Assembly: GCA_039188505.1 (NCBI GenBank)
Contig: JBCCZC010000101.1
Coordinates: 1 to 14,951, forward strand
Source of the DNA: JBCCZC01 sp039188505
GTDB taxonomy: Bacteria; Pseudomonadota; Gammaproteobacteria; Xanthomonadales; SZUA-38
Reading direction: 5' to 3'
DNA: 14,951 bases
Within the stretch, counting starts at the first letter, position 1. Each line of letters starts with the position of its first letter. Both the position numbers and the translations under genes were made by a program. The notes below the pieces were generated by a model. The model searched no databases. It was not told where the DNA came from and saw only the letters and a program-made list of their open reading frames with translations. This document shows positions 14,824 to 14,951 of the stretch, piece after piece.

Positions 14824-14851
14824 GAACGCACTCGCGCCTGCGTGCGCGAGG
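14813..14851. repeat. 39-base intergenic repeat, copy 1
   Basis: These 39 bases, starting TCGCTCCCGGCGAACGCA, recur without a mismatch at 14913-14951. The second half contains a perfect hairpin, CTCGCGC (14831-14837) with GCGCGAG (14844-14850), around a six-base loop. No coding frame explains it. Confidence 0.85.
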
Positions 14852-14912
14852 GCCGTTTCCCCGCTCCGGTCAAGCGTGGATCTGAAACAGCAGCATAGCT
14901 GCCGTCGCGATC

Positions 14913-14951
14913 TCGCTCCCGGCGAACGCACTCGCGCCTGCGTGCGCGAGG
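14913..14951. repeat. 39-base intergenic repeat, copy 2 (may continue past the window)
   Basis: Identical to 14813-14851 and shifted by exactly 100 bases; the match runs to the last base of the window, so its true right end is unknown. A small stem, GCAGC-ATA-GCTGC, lies just before it (about 14891-14903). The 307 bases from 14645 to the edge contain only these repeats, the hairpin and the putative operator; I see no gene. Confidence 0.8.

Noticed and set aside
14813..14951. CRISPR array
   Set aside because: Only two copies are visible, the spacing of 61 bases is long for a spacer, and there are no cas genes in the window.

Overview
This is a high-GC, densely coded proteobacterial chromosome segment, and it looks like ordinary chromosome: I see no transposase, integrase, phage gene, CRISPR array, tRNA or rRNA. 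An E. coli-type metal glyoxalase I, a crotonase of a common gammaproteobacterial type, a PsrA-like operator, and a secreted FG-GAP protein with C-terminal modules of a kind I associate with Wenzhouxiangella/Xanthomonadales-like bacteria all point to an environmental gammaproteobacterium. The exact genus is inference.

Layout, left to right. Positions 1-3558 are on the minus strand: a truncated DUF1538 membrane protein, a two-domain universal stress protein, and a complete exporter-type ABC half-transporter. A short divergent region (3559-3694) leads into a plus-strand pair, thiolase (phaA) and acetoacetyl-CoA reductase (phaB). Together these convert acetyl-CoA to (R)-3-hydroxybutyryl-CoA, the polyhydroxybutyrate precursor; no polymerase gene is in the window. 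A hairpin separates phaB from a convergent small lipoprotein gene (5675-5995).

From 6134 to 8602 there is a tight plus-strand cluster. Glyoxalase I (gloA) overlaps by one base a MoxR-type AAA+ ATPase, which is followed four bases later by a CoxE-like VWA protein. MoxR/VWA pairs are usually chaperone-like assembly or activation systems; the target of this one is unknown. Next come an exported histidine-phosphatase-like protein with a large extra C-terminal domain (8685-9842), and a secreted 796-residue protein with seven calcium-loop FG-GAP repeats and a duplicated C-terminal module (9909-12299). Four bases later starts a signal-less gamma-glutamyltranspeptidase-family Ntn hydrolase (12304-13824).

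The right end carries a convergent crotonase gene (13850-14644) with a possible PsrA-type operator in its promoter. Beyond that lies a gene-free stretch with a strong bulged hairpin and a 39-base sequence repeated exactly 100 bases apart and cut by the window edge.

Nothing here is an obvious defence or mobile system. The most interesting points are the GloA-MoxR-VWA cluster, the phosphatase fusion, the duplicated cysteine-paired module, the GGT-like enzyme lacking the usual substrate arginine, the candidate fatty-acid operator, and the structured intergenic repeats. All functional calls come from reading motifs by eye; no database search was run.
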